Assembly (NCBI GenBank): GCA_016869145.1
Contig: VGEU01000014.1
Span: 1-49,572 of the forward strand
Length of the DNA stretch: 49,572 nucleotides
Source of the DNA: Alphaproteobacteria bacterium
Lineage (GTDB): Bacteria > Pseudomonadota > Alphaproteobacteria > MPNO01 > VGEU01
Reading direction: 5' to 3'
Part shown: positions 9,972 through 20,848 of the stretch, one piece after another
How the letters are laid out: each line of letters starts with the position of its first letter
Numbering within the stretch: the stretch's first letter is position 1
Made by a program: the position numbers and the translations under genes
Notes under the pieces: generated by a model
What the model saw: the letters and a program-made list of their open reading frames with translations, nothing else
Told to the model about the DNA's origin: nothing
The model's database searches: none

Positions 9972-12041
9972 TCAGGCCATGCGCGCGCACCAGGTCCGCC
10001 ACATGGTGCGGTAGGCGGCCTCGAGGTCGCGGGCGAAGGCGATGCCGTCGCAGAGCGGCGACGCGGCGACGCGGCCGCGGAGCCCGGCCCGCATCCGGGC
10101 GAGCGCGCCGAGATCGGCGGCGAGCCGCACCGCGTGGGCGACATAGGTGTCGTCGTCGGGCGCGACGAGCCCGGCGTGGCCGGCTGCGGCGAGGATGCTG
10201 GCCGACTGGCGGCCGACCATCCGGTCGACATAGAGCGAGACCACCGGGACGCCCATCCACAAGGCCTCGAACGTCGTCATCGCGCCGGAATAGGGGAAGG
10301 TGTCGAGCGCGATGTCGATCTCGTCATAGGTGGCGAGAAACTCGCCGCGCGGTGCGCCGCCGCGGAGATCGATCCGGTCGGGCGCGATGCCGCGCGCGGC
10401 GAAGGCGTCGCGAAGGCGGGTCTGGACGCCGGTATCCTGGAGCCCGCGATAGCGGAGGAGGAGGCGGGCGCCCGGCACCGCGGCGAGGACCCGGGCCCAG
10501 ACGTCTAGCACCGGGTCGACGATCTTGGCGGGGTTGTTGAGGCTGCCGAACGTCACGACGCCGCGGCTCGAGGCCGGCAGCGGCGCGACCGGCGGCGCCT
10601 CGTCGGGCGGGGCGATGCAGAGCCCGGTACGCGGCAGGCGCACCAGGGTCTCGGTCGCGTCGGCCTCCGACCCGGGCGGCATCTGGGCAGCATCGCCGAT
10701 CAGATAATCGATCGCCGGCAGGCCGGTCGTCATCGCATAGCCGGCCCACGTCGCCTGCACCGGCGCCGGCCGGCGCGCAAAAACGCCGAGCCGGTTGCCC
10801 GCGGTATGACCGGCGAGATCGATCAGGATGTCGATCCGGTCGTGCGCGATCATCGCGGCAGCATCCCCGTCGCCGAGGCGGGTGATGTCCCCCCAATGCG
10901 GCACGGTCGCCCGGATGCGTGCCGTCACCGCGTCGTCGGACGGCCGGCTCGCGTAGCAGAAGACCTCGACCGCCGCGGGGTCGTGATTGGCGAGCGCCGG
11001 CAGGACCATATAGCCGACCGGATGGCGCCGGAAATCGGGTGAGACATAGCCGACGCGGAGCCGCCGGTCCGGTACCGGGTCAGGCGGTTCCGCCGCGACC
11101 GGCTCGACATCGGCACCGTGCCGCGCCGCCCAGCCGCGATGCTCATCGAGCAGCGCCTCGTTGCCGATCGTGGGATCGGCGAGGAGCGCGAACAGGAGAT
11201 TGGAATGGTGGACCGCGCTCCCCGGCGCCAGCGCGACCGCGCGGCGATAATGCTCGAGCGCGTCCTCGGTGCGCCCGGCCTTGCGCAGAAGCCCGGCGAG
11301 CGCACCATGGCCCGCGGCCTCGTCGGGACCGAGCTCGACCAGCTTCCGGTAGTAGCCCTCGGCCTCGGTCAGCCGGTCCTTCTCCTCCATCAGGAGGCCG
11401 AGATTGCGGTAGGGCTCGGCCGAGGACGGCGCGAGCGCGATAGCGCGCCGGAGCTCGTTCGCCGCCTTCTCGACCTCGCCCTTGGCCTGGAGCGCGAGCG
11501 CATAGGTGTTGCGCATCTCGGGCGAGGCGGGCAGCCGTCGCACGAGACCCTCGGCGATCGCGAGCGCCTCGTCGACGGCGCCGTCGGTGAACAGGGTCGC
11601 GGCGAGGTTGTTGAGCGCCTCGGCATCGTCAGGCGCGCGCGCGACCGCGGCGCGGAGCGCGGCGACCGCCTCCTCGGTCCGGCCGAGACTGCGCAGGATC
11701 GTTCCCTGCGTGTTGCGGTAGCCCGGCTCGCCGGCATCGAGCGCGACCGCGCGCTCGGCGTGGGCGAGCGCGCGCTCGAGCCGGCCGGTCGCCAGGTAGG
11801 CGACCGCGAGATTGCCGTGGAACTTGGCGATGCTCGGGTCGCGCTCGATCGCCCGCGAGAACCCGTCGATCGCATCGTCGTAGCGCCCCTCCTGCACCGC
11901 GACGACGGCGAGGAGGTGGCAGAGCTCCGCGTTGTCCGGATCGGCGTCGGCGAGCGCGCGGTAGCGGCGCGCGGCCTCGGCGATGTCGCCGGCCTTGTGG
12001 AGATCGCGCGCGGCCGCGAGGAGAGCGGGATCGGTCGTCAT
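9972..12041 (-). CDS. TPR protein with OGT-like (GT41) glycosyltransferase domain
   Basis: A 689-residue protein in two parts. Residues 1 to about 310 are tandem tetratricopeptide repeats of about 34 residues with the usual A-x-x-x-Y/L-x-x-A pattern. The C-terminal half is a family-41 (SPINDLY/O-GlcNAc transferase-like) glycosyltransferase. Visible landmarks are VGYVSPDFRRHPVGYM (His equivalent to the OGT HPTSH segment), DLAGHTAGNR, VTFGSLNNPAKI (Lys binding the nucleotide sugar) and DTFPYSGAMTTFEALWMG. Bacterial members modify flagellin, adhesins or unknown proteins; no such target gene is nearby. The start MTTDPALL is preferred because the upstream in-frame residues are low-complexity. It converges with pdxY. 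Confidence 0.9.
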   Translation of the reverse strand: MTTDPALLAAARDLHKAGDIAEAARRYRALADADPDNAELCHLLAVVAVQEGRYDDAIDGFSRAIERDPSIAKFHGNLAVAYLATGRLERALAHAERAVALDAGEPGYRNTQGTILRSLGRTEEAVAALRAAVARAPDDAEALNNLAATLFTDGAVDEALAIAEGLVRRLPASPEMRNTYALALQAKGEVEKAANELRRAIALAPSSAEPYRNLGLLMEEKDRLTEAEGYYRKLVELGPDEAAGHGALAGLLRKAGRTEDALEHYRRAVALAPGSAVHHSNLLFALLADPTIGNEALLDEHRGWAARHGADVEPVAAEPPDPVPDRRLRVGYVSPDFRRHPVGYMVLPALANHDPAAVEVFCYASRPSDDAVTARIRATVPHWGDITRLGDGDAAAMIAHDRIDILIDLAGHTAGNRLGVFARRPAPVQATWAGYAMTTGLPAIDYLIGDAAQMPPGSEADATETLVRLPRTGLCIAPPDEAPPVAPLPASSRGVVTFGSLNNPAKIVDPVLDVWARVLAAVPGARLLLRYRGLQDTGVQTRLRDAFAARGIAPDRIDLRGGAPRGEFLATYDEIDIALDTFPYSGAMTTFEALWMGVPVVSLYVDRMVGRQSASILAAAGHAGLVAPDDDTYVAHAVRLAADLGALARMRAGLRGRVAASPLCDGIAFARDLEAAYRTMWRTWCARMA

Positions 12042-12154
12042 CGCTGGACGGTGTGCTGGGGACCCGGCGGCGACGGCGGGGAACCGTCGCACCGGGTCAT
12101 CATAGCACTCGCGTCAAGCCGATAAAGGACGCTGCCGCGACCCGCGCCGTCTGG

Positions 12155-13177
<1,023 letters not shown>

Positions 13178-13201
13178 GGTCGTAATCCTTGACGCTGCGA
13201 T

Positions 13202-13223
13202 GCGGGCCGCGCGCGCGGCCCGC
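13202..13223. repeat. Perfect 22-base GC palindrome upstream of asd
   Basis: Eleven-base arms (GCGGGCCGCGC and its complement) with no spacer, made only of G and C. It lies 25 bases before the asd start codon. It could be an operator, or it could act as a leader hairpin in asd mRNA. There is no U-tract on either side close enough for a terminator. Confidence 0.6.
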
Positions 13224-13262
13224 ACAAAACGAACGCCGGGCAACCCGACCGGCGCCCGGCGT
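13224..13262 (-). terminator. Terminator between small exported protein and asd
   Basis: Inverted repeat ACGCCGGGC (13233-13241) / GCCCGGCGT (13254-13262) with a 12-base loop. On the minus strand it is followed by TCGTTTTGTG (13232-13223). It lies about 50 bases after the stop of the small exported protein, so it should end that transcript before asd. Confidence 0.6.
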
Positions 13263-13313
13263 CTGTCGAAATCGAACGGACGCGCGACCGGTCAGGGCCG
13301 CGCGTGGCGCGGC

Positions 13314-13475
13314 TCAGCCGCCGGTTTTCGGCGCCGGCGTGATCGGCGCGTCCTGGGCGGTCGTGGTCGGCTTCGGCGTCTGCACCATCTTGGCGGAATC
13401 GGCGCAGGCATAGGCGGAGCCCGCGGCACCGATCGCGAAGAAGCCGGCGAGCGCGGCGACAATCAGGGTCTTCAT
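13314..13475 (-). CDS. Small exported protein of unknown function
   Basis: A 53-residue protein with a clear signal peptide: MKTLIVAALAGFFAIGAAGS followed by AYACADS. The Cys after the hydrophobic stretch could be a lipidation or disulfide residue, but the lipobox match is poor. The mature part is short, rich in Thr, Pro and Lys, and ends in PAPKTGG. AGGATG eight bases upstream supports this ATG over an earlier one. A terminator follows. I do not recognise the family. Confidence 0.6.
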   Translation of the reverse strand: MKTLIVAALAGFFAIGAAGSAYACADSAKMVQTPKPTTTAQDAPITPAPKTGG

Positions 13476-13626
13476 GGCGGTCATCCTATCGTCGTGATCC
13501 CAGTCGCCTTGAACATAGGGCATCGCGGTCGAAAAGCCAATTGCCGCGCCCGGGTGCGGCCTTGCGGTGCGCGCCGCGGCGCAATACCTCTAGAACCTGC
13601 CGAAGATGCGCGCCGGGAGGCGACCG

Positions 13627-14886
13627 ATGGAGCTGGAGGACGGCCGCACCCATGGCGGTGGCAGCCTGATCGACGCGACGGCCGATTGGCTGATGGCCGA
13701 GGCGCTCGGCGACGCCGAGATGCAGGCGCTGTTCGAGGGCACCTGCACCCGGCTCGCCGCGGCCGGCATCCCCCTGTCGCGGGTCAACCTCGCCTTCGGC
13801 ACGCTCCACCCCCTCGTCGCCGCCGTCTCTCTGACCTGGACCCGCGACCGACCGCTCGTCGCCGAGGGCTTCCCGCACGGCCGCGAGGACAGTCCGGCGT
13901 GGGTGACGAGCCCCTATCGCCACATGATGGAAAGGCGGGTCCCGTTCCTCCGCCGCCGGCTGACCGGCGACCACGCGCAGCTCGACTTCCCGATCATGAC
14001 CGAGCTCCGCGACCGCGGCGCGACAGAGTATCTCGCGATCGCAACGCCGTTCAAATCGCGACCGGCGGACTGGCCTCGCCAGCCGTCGTCGTCCGAGGGC
14101 ATCTTGGCGTCCTGGGCGACCGATCACCCGCCCGGCTTCAGCGCCCAGGACCAGCTATCGCTCCTCCGCATCCAGCGCCGGCTCGCCGTCGCCTGCAAGG
14201 TCGCGATCCAGGCCCAGATCGCGCGCAACGTCGCCACCACCTATCTCGGCCCGACCGCAGGCGCCCGCGTCCTCGACGGCCAGATCAAACGCGGTGATCA
14301 CGACACCATCCACGCGGTCATCTGGTACAGCGACCTCCGCCGCTCGACCCAGATCGCCGATTCGATGCCGGCGCTCGACTACCTGACGCTCCTCAACACC
14401 TATTTCGAGTGCACCGCCGGCGCCATCCTCGCCGAGCGCGGCGACGTGCTTGGCCTCGTCGGCGATTCGGTGCTCGCGATCTTCCCGACCGGGAGCGAGG
14501 CGGCGAGCGAGCGGGCGGCCCGCGCGAGCGCGCTCGCCGCCTCGCGCAACGCCCACCAGCGGCTCGCCGAGATCAACCGCACCCGCGCCGAGGGCGGGCT
14601 CGACCCGCTCGCCTTCGGGATCGCGCTCCATATGGGCGAGGTGATGTACGGCAATATCGGCGTGCCGGAGCGGCTCGAGTTCTCCGCCGTTGGTCCCAGC
14701 GTCAACGAGGCCGCCCGCTCGAGGGGCTGACCAAGTCGCTCGGCCATTCGATCCTCGCGAGCGGCGCGGTCGCGCGCGCTCGATGCGCGGTGGATCCCAC
14801 TCGGCTCGCATCGGCTGCGCGGTGTCGGCGACCCGATCGAGGTGTTCGCGCCGGGCGAGGCGGAGGCCGCGGCGACCGCGGCCTGA
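13627..14886 (+). pseudogene. Class III adenylate/guanylate cyclase, frame-disrupted near C-terminus
   Basis: Nucleotide cyclase with a roughly 200-residue N-terminal domain (WTRDRPLVAEGFPHG, ATPFKSRPADW) and a C-terminal class III catalytic domain: YSDLRRSTQIADSM (first metal Asp), LVGDSVLAIFP (second metal Asp), EVMYGNIGVPERLEFSAVG and NEAAR (catalytic Asn and Arg). Translation stops at 14728-14730, just after NEAAR. An apparent one-base deletion near 14717 shifts frame; the expected LEGLTKSLGHSILASGA continues in another frame. A second indel near 14770-14780 restores the original frame, which then encodes WIPLGSHRLRGVGDPIEVF to a stop at 14884-14886. This is a pseudogene, a real truncation or a sequencing error. 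A GGGAGG ribosome-binding site precedes the ATG. Confidence 0.75.
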
Positions 14887-14913
14887 TCGGCGTCACCGCT
14901 CCGTCATGGGGCC

Positions 14914-15918
14914 ATGGAAGTCTTGCGGCTCCATCCCCGGAGCCGACAGATGCCCGCCGCCGTCCTCGCTTTCGCCCTCGGACTCGTTCTGGCTTCGACC
15001 GGCGCGACCGTCGCCGCCGAGATCGGGGGCCCGCGCGCGTTCACCTTCGTCGCCCTCGGCGACATGCCCTACCGCGAGGCCGATGAGCCGCGCTTCGAGG
15101 CGCTGATCCGCCGCATCAACGCGCTCCGCCCCGCCGTCTCGATCCATGTCGGCGACACCAAGTCGGGCTCATCGCCCTGCACGGATGCCGCCTTCGACAA
15201 GACGCGCGCGCAGTTCGCCCTCTTCGACCACCCGCTCGTCTACACGCCGGGCGACAACGAGTGGACCGACTGCCACCGCGAACGTGCCGGCCGCTTCGAC
15301 CCGCTCGAGCGTCTGGCCAGGCTGCGCACGCTCTATTTCGGCGAGCCGCGCTCGCTGGGCCCGGTGCCGATCGCTCTCGAGCGGCAGGCCGACGTGATGG
15401 CCGAGCACCGGATCTTCGTCGAGAACAGCCGCTTTCAGCGGAACAGCGTCCTCTTCGTGCAGGTCCACGTCGTCGGCTCGAACAACGGCTTCGAATCGAC
15501 CCGGCCCGATCCGGCAGAGGAATTCTTCGCCCGCGACCGAGCGAACGTCGCCTGGCTCGATGCCGGCTTCGCCAAGGCGCGCGCCGACGGCGCAGCCGCC
15601 ATGGTGATCTCGCTCCAGGCCGATCTCTGGGACATCCGGCAGACGCATCGGGGCTTGCCCTCGGCCTCGGGCTTCATCGCGACGATCCGCGCCATCGAAC
15701 GCGGCGCGCGCGCCTTCGGGCGGCCGGTCCTCGTCGTCAACGGCGATGCACACGAATTCGTCGTGACGCCGTTCCTCGGCACCAATCTCGAGCCGGTCGC
15801 CAACGTAACGCGGATGCAGGTGATGGGCGATACCGTGATCGGCGCGGTGCGCGTCTTCGTCGACCCCGACGACCGGTCGGCGCCGTTCGCGTTCCAGCCG
15901 GTCTATCTCATCGAATGA
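14914..15918 (+). CDS. Exported metallophosphatase-like protein
   Basis: A 334-residue protein with a basic N-region and hydrophobic signal sequence (PAAVLAFALGLVLAS, likely cleavage near VAA-EI). The mature part resembles calcineurin-like phosphoesterases: FVALGDMPY (metal Asp), SIHVGDTKSGSSPC, YTPGDNEWTDC in place of the GNH motif, and VNGDAHEFVV (metal His). Function is probably a periplasmic phosphoesterase of unknown substrate. A second ATG at 14950 has a better ribosome-binding site, but starting there would remove the positive residues of the signal peptide. It follows the cyclase after 27 bases. Confidence 0.75.
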   Translation: MEVLRLHPRSRQMPAAVLAFALGLVLASTGATVAAEIGGPRAFTFVALGDMPYREADEPRFEALIRRINALRPAVSIHVGDTKSGSSPCTDAAFDKTRAQFALFDHPLVYTPGDNEWTDCHRERAGRFDPLERLARLRTLYFGEPRSLGPVPIALERQADVMAEHRIFVENSRFQRNSVLFVQVHVVGSNNGFESTRPDPAEEFFARDRANVAWLDAGFAKARADGAAAMVISLQADLWDIRQTHRGLPSASGFIATIRAIERGARAFGRPVLVVNGDAHEFVVTPFLGTNLEPVANVTRMQVMGDTVIGAVRVFVDPDDRSAPFAFQPVYLIE

Positions 15919-15924
15919 GCGCGC

Positions 15925-17040
15925 TCAGCGCGCGAGGCGGTCGATCTCGGCGACGATCGCCTGGCCCATCTCGGTGGTCGAGACGAGCTTTCTGCCGGGC
16001 TGCATGATGTCGCCGGTCCGAAGCCCGGCGTCGAGCACCTTGTTCACCGCGGTCTCGACGCGGTCGGCGTCCTCGCCCATGTCGAACGAGTAGCGGAGCA
16101 TCATCGCGAAGGAGAGGATCATCGCGAGCGGGTTGGCCTTGTTCTGCCCGGCGATGTCAGGCGCGGTGCCGTGCACGGGCTCATAGAGCGCGTTGCGCCG
16201 GCCGGTCGCCGGATCGACGGCGCCGAGCGAGGCCGACGGCAGCATGCCGAGCGAGCCGGTCAGCATCGCAGCGCAGTCGGACAGGATGTCGCCGAACATG
16301 TTCTCGGTGACGATGACGTCGAACTGCTTCGGATTGCGCACGAGCTGCATCGCCGCGTTGTCGACGAGCATGTGCGAGAGCTCGACGTCCTTGTACTCGG
16401 CGGCGTGGATCTTGATCACCTCCTCGCGCCACATCTTGGTGCACTCGAGGACGTTGGCCTTGTCGATCGAGCAGACGCGCCGGCCGCGCTTCCGCGCGAG
16501 GTCGAAGGCGACGCGCGCGATCCGATGCACCTCGGGCGAGGTGTAGACGATCGTGTTGATCCCCTTCCGCGTCCCGTCGGAGAGCGTCGTGATGCCGCGC
16601 GGCTCGCCGAAATAGGCGCCGCCCGTGAGCTCGCGGAGGATCAGGATGTCGAGCCCCGCGACGAGCTCGCGCTTGAGCGTCGATGCGTCCGCGAGCGCCT
16701 CGAACACGAGCGCGGGCCGTAGATTGGCGAACAGCCCGAGATCCTTCCGGATCTTGAGGAGACCCGCCTCGGGCCTGATGTCGAAGGCGACGTTGTCCCA
16801 TTTGGGGCCGCCGACCGCGCCGAGGAGGATCGCGTCGGCCGACCGCCCTTCCGCGATCGTCGCGTCGGTGATCGGCACGCCGTCGGTATCGATCGCAATG
16901 CCGCCGATGCGCCGCTCGCTGACGTCGAACGAGACCTGGCGCTTGCGGTCCATCCAGTCGAGGAGGCGCTTCACCTCGCCCATCACCTCGACGCCGATGC
17001 CGTCGCCGGGCAGCATCAGGATCTTCTTGTTCGCGGCCAT
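15925..17040 (-). CDS. leuB: 3-Isopropylmalate dehydrogenase
   Basis: NAD-dependent oxidative decarboxylation of 3-isopropylmalate in leucine synthesis. 371 residues, opening [16 protein letters not shown]. Substrate and metal motifs are visible: [28 protein letters not shown], the catalytic Lys in [27 protein letters not shown] and [12 protein letters not shown]. It is the last gene of the leuCDB set and is about 65 bases beyond leuD. Its paralogue at 33287-34345 is a tartrate/malate-type enzyme. Confidence 0.97.
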   Translation of the reverse strand: MAANKKILMLPGDGIGVEVMGEVKRLLDWMDRKRQVSFDVSERRIGGIAIDTDGVPITDATIAEGRSADAILLGAVGGPKWDNVAFDIRPEAGLLKIRKDLGLFANLRPALVFEALADASTLKRELVAGLDILILRELTGGAYFGEPRGITTLSDGTRKGINTIVYTSPEVHRIARVAFDLARKRGRRVCSIDKANVLECTKMWREEVIKIHAAEYKDVELSHMLVDNAAMQLVRNPKQFDVIVTENMFGDILSDCAAMLTGSLGMLPSASLGAVDPATGRRNALYEPVHGTAPDIAGQNKANPLAMILSFAMMLRYSFDMGEDADRVETAVNKVLDAGLRTGDIMQPGRKLVSTTEMGQAIVAEIDRLAR

Positions 17041-17104
17041 GTTCGCCTATCTGTCCTCTGCGGCGCGCGGCAGCGGCCTGCACCCGTCGTCGGTTCGCGC
17101 GCGC

Positions 17105-17722
17105 TCAGTGCGGCGGCACGAGCCACGGCGTCTGCGAGGATGCCGTGGCCTCGTAGCCCTTGATCTTCGCGTCCTTCTGGAGCGTGAGCCCGATGTCGTC
17201 GAGACCGTTCAGGAGGCAGTGCTTGCGGAACGGGTCGATGTCGAACTTGACCGTCTCGCCGTTCGGCCGCGTGATCTCCTGTTTCTCGAGATCGACGGTG
17301 AGCCGGGCATTCGAGCCCTTCTCGGCATCGTCCATGAGCTTCGCCACCACCGCGGCCGGCAGCTTGATGAGCAGGATCCCGTTCTTGAAGCTGTTGTTGT
17401 AGAAGATGTCGGCGAAATCCTCGGCGATCACGCAGCGGATGCCGAAATCGAGGAGCGCCCACGGCGCGTGCTCGCGCGAGGAGCCGCAGCCGAAATTCCG
17501 CCCGGCGACGATGATCTCCGCCTTGCGGTAGGGCCCCTTGTTGAGGACGAAATCCGCGATCTCCCGGCCGTCCGGCGTGTAGCGGATGTCGTTGAACAGG
17601 TTCTTGCCGAGACCGGTCCGCTTGATGGTCTTGAGGAACCGCGCCGGGATGATCCGGTCGGTGTCGATGTTGATCATCGGCATCGGCGCGGCGACGCCGT
17701 CGACCCTAGTGAACTTTTGCAT
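17105..17722 (-). CDS. leuD: 3-Isopropylmalate dehydratase small subunit
   Basis: Small swivel-domain subunit of isopropylmalate isomerase, 205 residues. [22 protein letters not shown] is a typical start, with [28 protein letters not shown] and [17 protein letters not shown] as family signatures. GGGAGA upstream supports the start. It begins 14 bases after the leuC stop codon and pairs with it. Confidence 0.96.
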   Translation of the reverse strand: MQKFTRVDGVAAPMPMINIDTDRIIPARFLKTIKRTGLGKNLFNDIRYTPDGREIADFVLNKGPYRKAEIIVAGRNFGCGSSREHAPWALLDFGIRCVIAEDFADIFYNNSFKNGILLIKLPAAVVAKLMDDAEKGSNARLTVDLEKQEITRPNGETVKFDIDPFRKHCLLNGLDDIGLTLQKDAKIKGYEATASSQTPWLVPPH

Positions 17723-17736
17723 CGCGCGTCTCCCGC

Positions 17737-19143
17737 TCAGAGAAATTTGCGCACGTCGGTGAGATGGCCGTCGATCGCCGCCGCCGCCGCCATCGCCGGG
17801 CTCACCAGATGGGTGCGCCCGCCCGGGCCCTGGCGGCCCTCGAAGTTGCGGTTCGACGTCGAGGCCGAACGCTCGCCCGGCTGCAGCATGTCGCCGTTCA
17901 TCGCGATGCACATCGAGCAGCCCGGCTCGCGCCAGTCGAATCCCGCCTCCTTGAAGATGCGGTCGAGCCCTTCGGCCTCCGCCTGGTGCTTCACGAGGCC
18001 CGAACCCGGCACGACCATCGCGTAGACGCTGGACGCGACCTTGCGCCCCTTGGCGACCGCGGCGGCCGCGCGCATGTCCTCGATCCGCGAGTTGGTGCAC
18101 GAGCCGATGAACACCTTGTTGACGTGGATATCGGTCAGACGCTGGCCGGCCTTGAGACCCATGTAATGGAGCGCGCGCTCGACCGACCTGCGCTGCGCCT
18201 CGTCGGCGATGTCGGCGGGATTAGGCACATTGGCCAAGATCGGCAGCACATCCTGCGGGCTTGTGCCCCAGCTCACCTGCGGCTCGATCGCGGACACTGC
18301 GAGCGTCACTTCCTTGTCGTAGCGCGCACCGGCATCGGAGGGCAGCGTCTTCCAGAACGCGACCGCCTGCTCCCACAACGCGCCCTTGGGCGCCATCGGG
18401 CGGCCCTTGATGTAGTCGAAGGTCTTCTGGTCGGGTGCCACGAGCCCGGCGCGCGCGCCCGCCTCGATCGTCATGTTGCAGACCGTCATGCGGCCTTCGA
18501 TCGACATGTCCTCGATCGCCTTGCCGGCATACTCGATCACGCAGCCGGTCCCGCCGGCGGTGCCGATCTTGGCGATGATGGCGAGGATCAGGTCCTTCGG
18601 CGTCAGACCGCGCGGCAATGCGCCGTCGACCGTGATGCGCATGTTCTTCGACGGGCGCTGGATCAGCGTCTGGGTGGCGAGCACGTGCTCGACCTCCGAG
18701 GTGCCGATGCCGAAGGCGAGCGCGCCGAGCGCGCCGTGCGTCGCGGTGTGGCTGTCGCCGCAAACGAGCGTGAGCCCCGGCAGCGTGAAGCCCTGCTCGG
18801 GCCCGATGACGTGGACGATGCCCTGGCGGACGTCGTTGAGCTCGATATAGGGGAGCTTGAACGCGATCGCGTTCTGCTTGAGGACGTCGATCTGGAGTCG
18901 CGATTCCTCGTTCTCGATCTCCTTGTCGCGGTTGGCCGTCGGCACGTTGTGGTCGGGCACCAGGATGTGGAGCTCGGGATGGCGGACCGTGCGCTTGGCC
19001 TCGCGCAAGCCGTCGAAGGCCTGCGCGCTGGTGATCTCGTGGATGATGTGACGATCGATGAAGATCAGGGCCGTGCCGTCGTCCTGCACGTCGATGACGT
19101 GGCTGTCCCAGATCTTGTCGTACAACGTCTTCGCCGTCGCCAT
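17737..19143 (-). CDS. leuC: 3-Isopropylmalate dehydratase large subunit
   Basis: Aconitase-family large subunit of isopropylmalate isomerase, 468 residues, converting 2- to 3-isopropylmalate with a [4Fe-4S] cluster. The three cluster cysteines are in [13 protein letters not shown] and [30 protein letters not shown] and [11 protein letters not shown] are conserved. The start [16 protein letters not shown] is standard. It starts 38 bases after rplS on the same strand, so leucine genes appear joined to the ribosomal/tRNA-modification operon, a common alphaproteobacterial arrangement. I see no leucine-codon leader peptide in the gap. Confidence 0.97.
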   Translation of the reverse strand: MATAKTLYDKIWDSHVIDVQDDGTALIFIDRHIIHEITSAQAFDGLREAKRTVRHPELHILVPDHNVPTANRDKEIENEESRLQIDVLKQNAIAFKLPYIELNDVRQGIVHVIGPEQGFTLPGLTLVCGDSHTATHGALGALAFGIGTSEVEHVLATQTLIQRPSKNMRITVDGALPRGLTPKDLILAIIAKIGTAGGTGCVIEYAGKAIEDMSIEGRMTVCNMTIEAGARAGLVAPDQKTFDYIKGRPMAPKGALWEQAVAFWKTLPSDAGARYDKEVTLAVSAIEPQVSWGTSPQDVLPILANVPNPADIADEAQRRSVERALHYMGLKAGQRLTDIHVNKVFIGSCTNSRIEDMRAAAAVAKGRKVASSVYAMVVPGSGLVKHQAEAEGLDRIFKEAGFDWREPGCSMCIAMNGDMLQPGERSASTSNRNFEGRQGPGGRTHLVSPAMAAAAAIDGHLTDVRKFL

Positions 19144-19181
19144 CGCGTGCCTCTCCTCTCGCTCGTCGGACGCGCCGCGCG

Positions 19182-19583
19182 CTATTCCTCGGTCGATGCG
19201 GCCGCGGCGGCAGGCTCCTCGCGCCGCTCGGTCCGCTCCGCGATGCGGGCGCTCTTGCCGCGCCGGCCGCGGAGGTAATAGAGCTTGGCGCGCCGGACGT
19301 CGCCACGCCGGAGCACGTCGATCGACACGATGCGCGGCGAATAGAGCGGGAACACGCGCTCGACGCCCTCGCCGTAGGAGATCTTCCGCACCGTGAACGC
19401 GGAATTCACGCCGCGGCTCGAGCGCGCGATGCACACGCCCTCGAACGCCTGGACGCGCTCGCGGTCGCCTTCGACGACCTTGAAATTGACCTTGAGCGTG
19501 TCGCCGGGGCCGAATTCGGGGACCGGGCGCTCCGCGGTGAGCCGCGCGATCTGCTCGCGCTCGAGGGTCTCAATCAGGTTCAT
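19182..19583 (-). CDS. rplS: 50S ribosomal protein bL19
   Basis: Large-subunit protein at the 30S-50S interface, 133 residues. [48 protein letters not shown] and [18 protein letters not shown] are diagnostic. The C-terminal tail is Ala/Glu-rich ([12 protein letters not shown]), as often in high-GC alphaproteobacteria. Its start codon lies inside the end of trmD, an overlap of 14 bases, so translation is coupled. Confidence 0.96.
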   Translation of the reverse strand: MNLIETLEREQIARLTAERPVPEFGPGDTLKVNFKVVEGDRERVQAFEGVCIARSSRGVNSAFTVRKISYGEGVERVFPLYSPRIVSIDVLRRGDVRRAKLYYLRGRRGKSARIAERTERREEPAAAAASTEE

Positions 19584-20346
19584 CGTTCCGCTCCTTCGTC
19601 GAACCGTGCTCCGCGACGTGACGCGCCCAGAGATCGGGCCGCCGCGTCTGGGTGATGGTCTCGGCCTGGCGCCGCCGCCATGCCGCAATCCGCGCATGGT
19701 GCCCGCTCAACAGCTCGGCCGGCACCGCGCGCCCCTGCCACTCGGCGGGGCGCGTGTAGTGGGGGTATTCGAGAAGCCCCCGTTCGAAACTCTCCTCGGC
19801 GAGCGAGGACACCGCGCCCACCACGCCCGGCAGGAGGCGCACGCACGCATCGATCAGCACGATCGCCGCCGGCTCGCCGCCCGACAGGACGAAGTCCCCG
19901 ATGCTGAGCTCCTCGACCGCACGGGCCTCGAGGACGCGCTGATCGACGCCCTCGAACCGGCCGCACAGGAGGACCACGCCCGGCCCCGCCGCCAAATCCC
20001 GCACGCGCGCCTGATCGAGGCGGCGCCCGCGCGGCGACAGATAGATCAACGGCCCCGCCGCCCCGTCCGCGGATACCGCCGCGATCGCGGCATCGACTAC
20101 GTCGGCGCGCATCACCATGCCGGGGCCGCCGCCGAACGGGGTATCGTCGACCGAGCGGTGTTTATCGCGCGCAAACCCCCTGATGTCCACAATTTCGAGC
20201 CGCCATCGGGCTTCGGCGAGCGCCCGTCCGGCGAGCGATTGGCCGAGCGGCCCGGGAAAGATTTCGGGCAGGATCGTCAACACCGTCGCGGTCCACGGCG
20301 CGGTCGGGGGGCGGCCCGCCGGCACGCTCTCCGAGGCCTCAGCCAT
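19570..20346 (-). CDS. trmD: tRNA (guanine37-N1)-methyltransferase
   Basis: SPOUT-class enzyme making m1G37, which protects the reading frame during translation. 258 residues. [21 protein letters not shown] starts the conserved domain. The deep trefoil knot is marked by [12 protein letters not shown] and [20 protein letters not shown], followed by [13 protein letters not shown]. The start chosen at MAEASES overlaps the rimM stop by 8 bases; an earlier in-frame start would extend further into rimM. Its 3' end overlaps rplS. Confidence 0.95.
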   Translation of the reverse strand: MAEASESVPAGRPPTAPWTATVLTILPEIFPGPLGQSLAGRALAEARWRLEIVDIRGFARDKHRSVDDTPFGGGPGMVMRADVVDAAIAAVSADGAAGPLIYLSPRGRRLDQARVRDLAAGPGVVLLCGRFEGVDQRVLEARAVEELSIGDFVLSGGEPAAIVLIDACVRLLPGVVGAVSSLAEESFERGLLEYPHYTRPAEWQGRAVPAELLSGHHARIAAWRRRQAETITQTRRPDLWARHVAEHGSTKERNDEPD

Positions 20347-20848
20347 CACCGACCTCGCCGCCGTCGTCGAGAAGGCCCGCCGGCGGCTCGGCGACGATCC
20401 GCCCGGCCGCGACATCGACCTCGGGCACCACGTCGCGGGTGAACGGCAGGAGGAATGTCCGCCCCCGCGACGGCGCGACCTCGAGAAGATCGCCGGCGCC
20501 GAAATTCTGGACCGCGACGACCGTGCCGAGCGGGCTCCCGTCCGCGCGCACGACCGCGAGCCCGATGAGGTCCGATTGGTAGAACTCCTCGCCCGCGAGC
20601 GCCGGCAACGCGCGGCGATCGGCGTAGAGGATCGTGCCGGCGAGCGCCTCGGCCGCCAAGCGATCCGCGATACCCTCGATCGTCGCGATGACGTTGCCGC
20701 GTACCATGCCGGTCACCTTCAGGCGGAACGACCGCGCGCCGGTCTCGTCCGAGAGCGCGCCATAGCCGGCGATCGCCGCCGGGTTCTCGGCGAAGCTCCG
20801 GATGCGGACCGCGCCGCCGATCCCGTGCGCACCGACGATCTCGCCGAT
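20339..20848 (-). CDS. rimM: Ribosome maturation factor RimM, with no canonical start codon
   Basis: 16S rRNA-processing factor acting on the 30S head. The C-terminal PRC-barrel half is clear ([40 protein letters not shown]). The N-terminal domain is also coded: [20 protein letters not shown], then [13 protein letters not shown]. The first in-frame ATG or GTG (20707, 20716) would delete that whole domain. Between the rpsP stop (20913) and the conserved region there is no ATG, GTG or TTG in any frame. The given start is an ATC at 20848-20846, used as a placeholder giving about 169 residues. A rare start codon or a base error is possible. Confidence 0.85.
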   Translation of the reverse strand: MGEIVGAHGIGGAVRIRSFAENPAAIAGYGALSDETGARSFRLKVTGMVRGNVIATIEGIADRLAAEALAGTILYADRRALPALAGEEFYQSDLIGLAVVRADGSPLGTVVAVQNFGAGDLLEVAPSRGRTFLLPFTRDVVPEVDVAAGRIVAEPPAGLLDDGGEVGDG

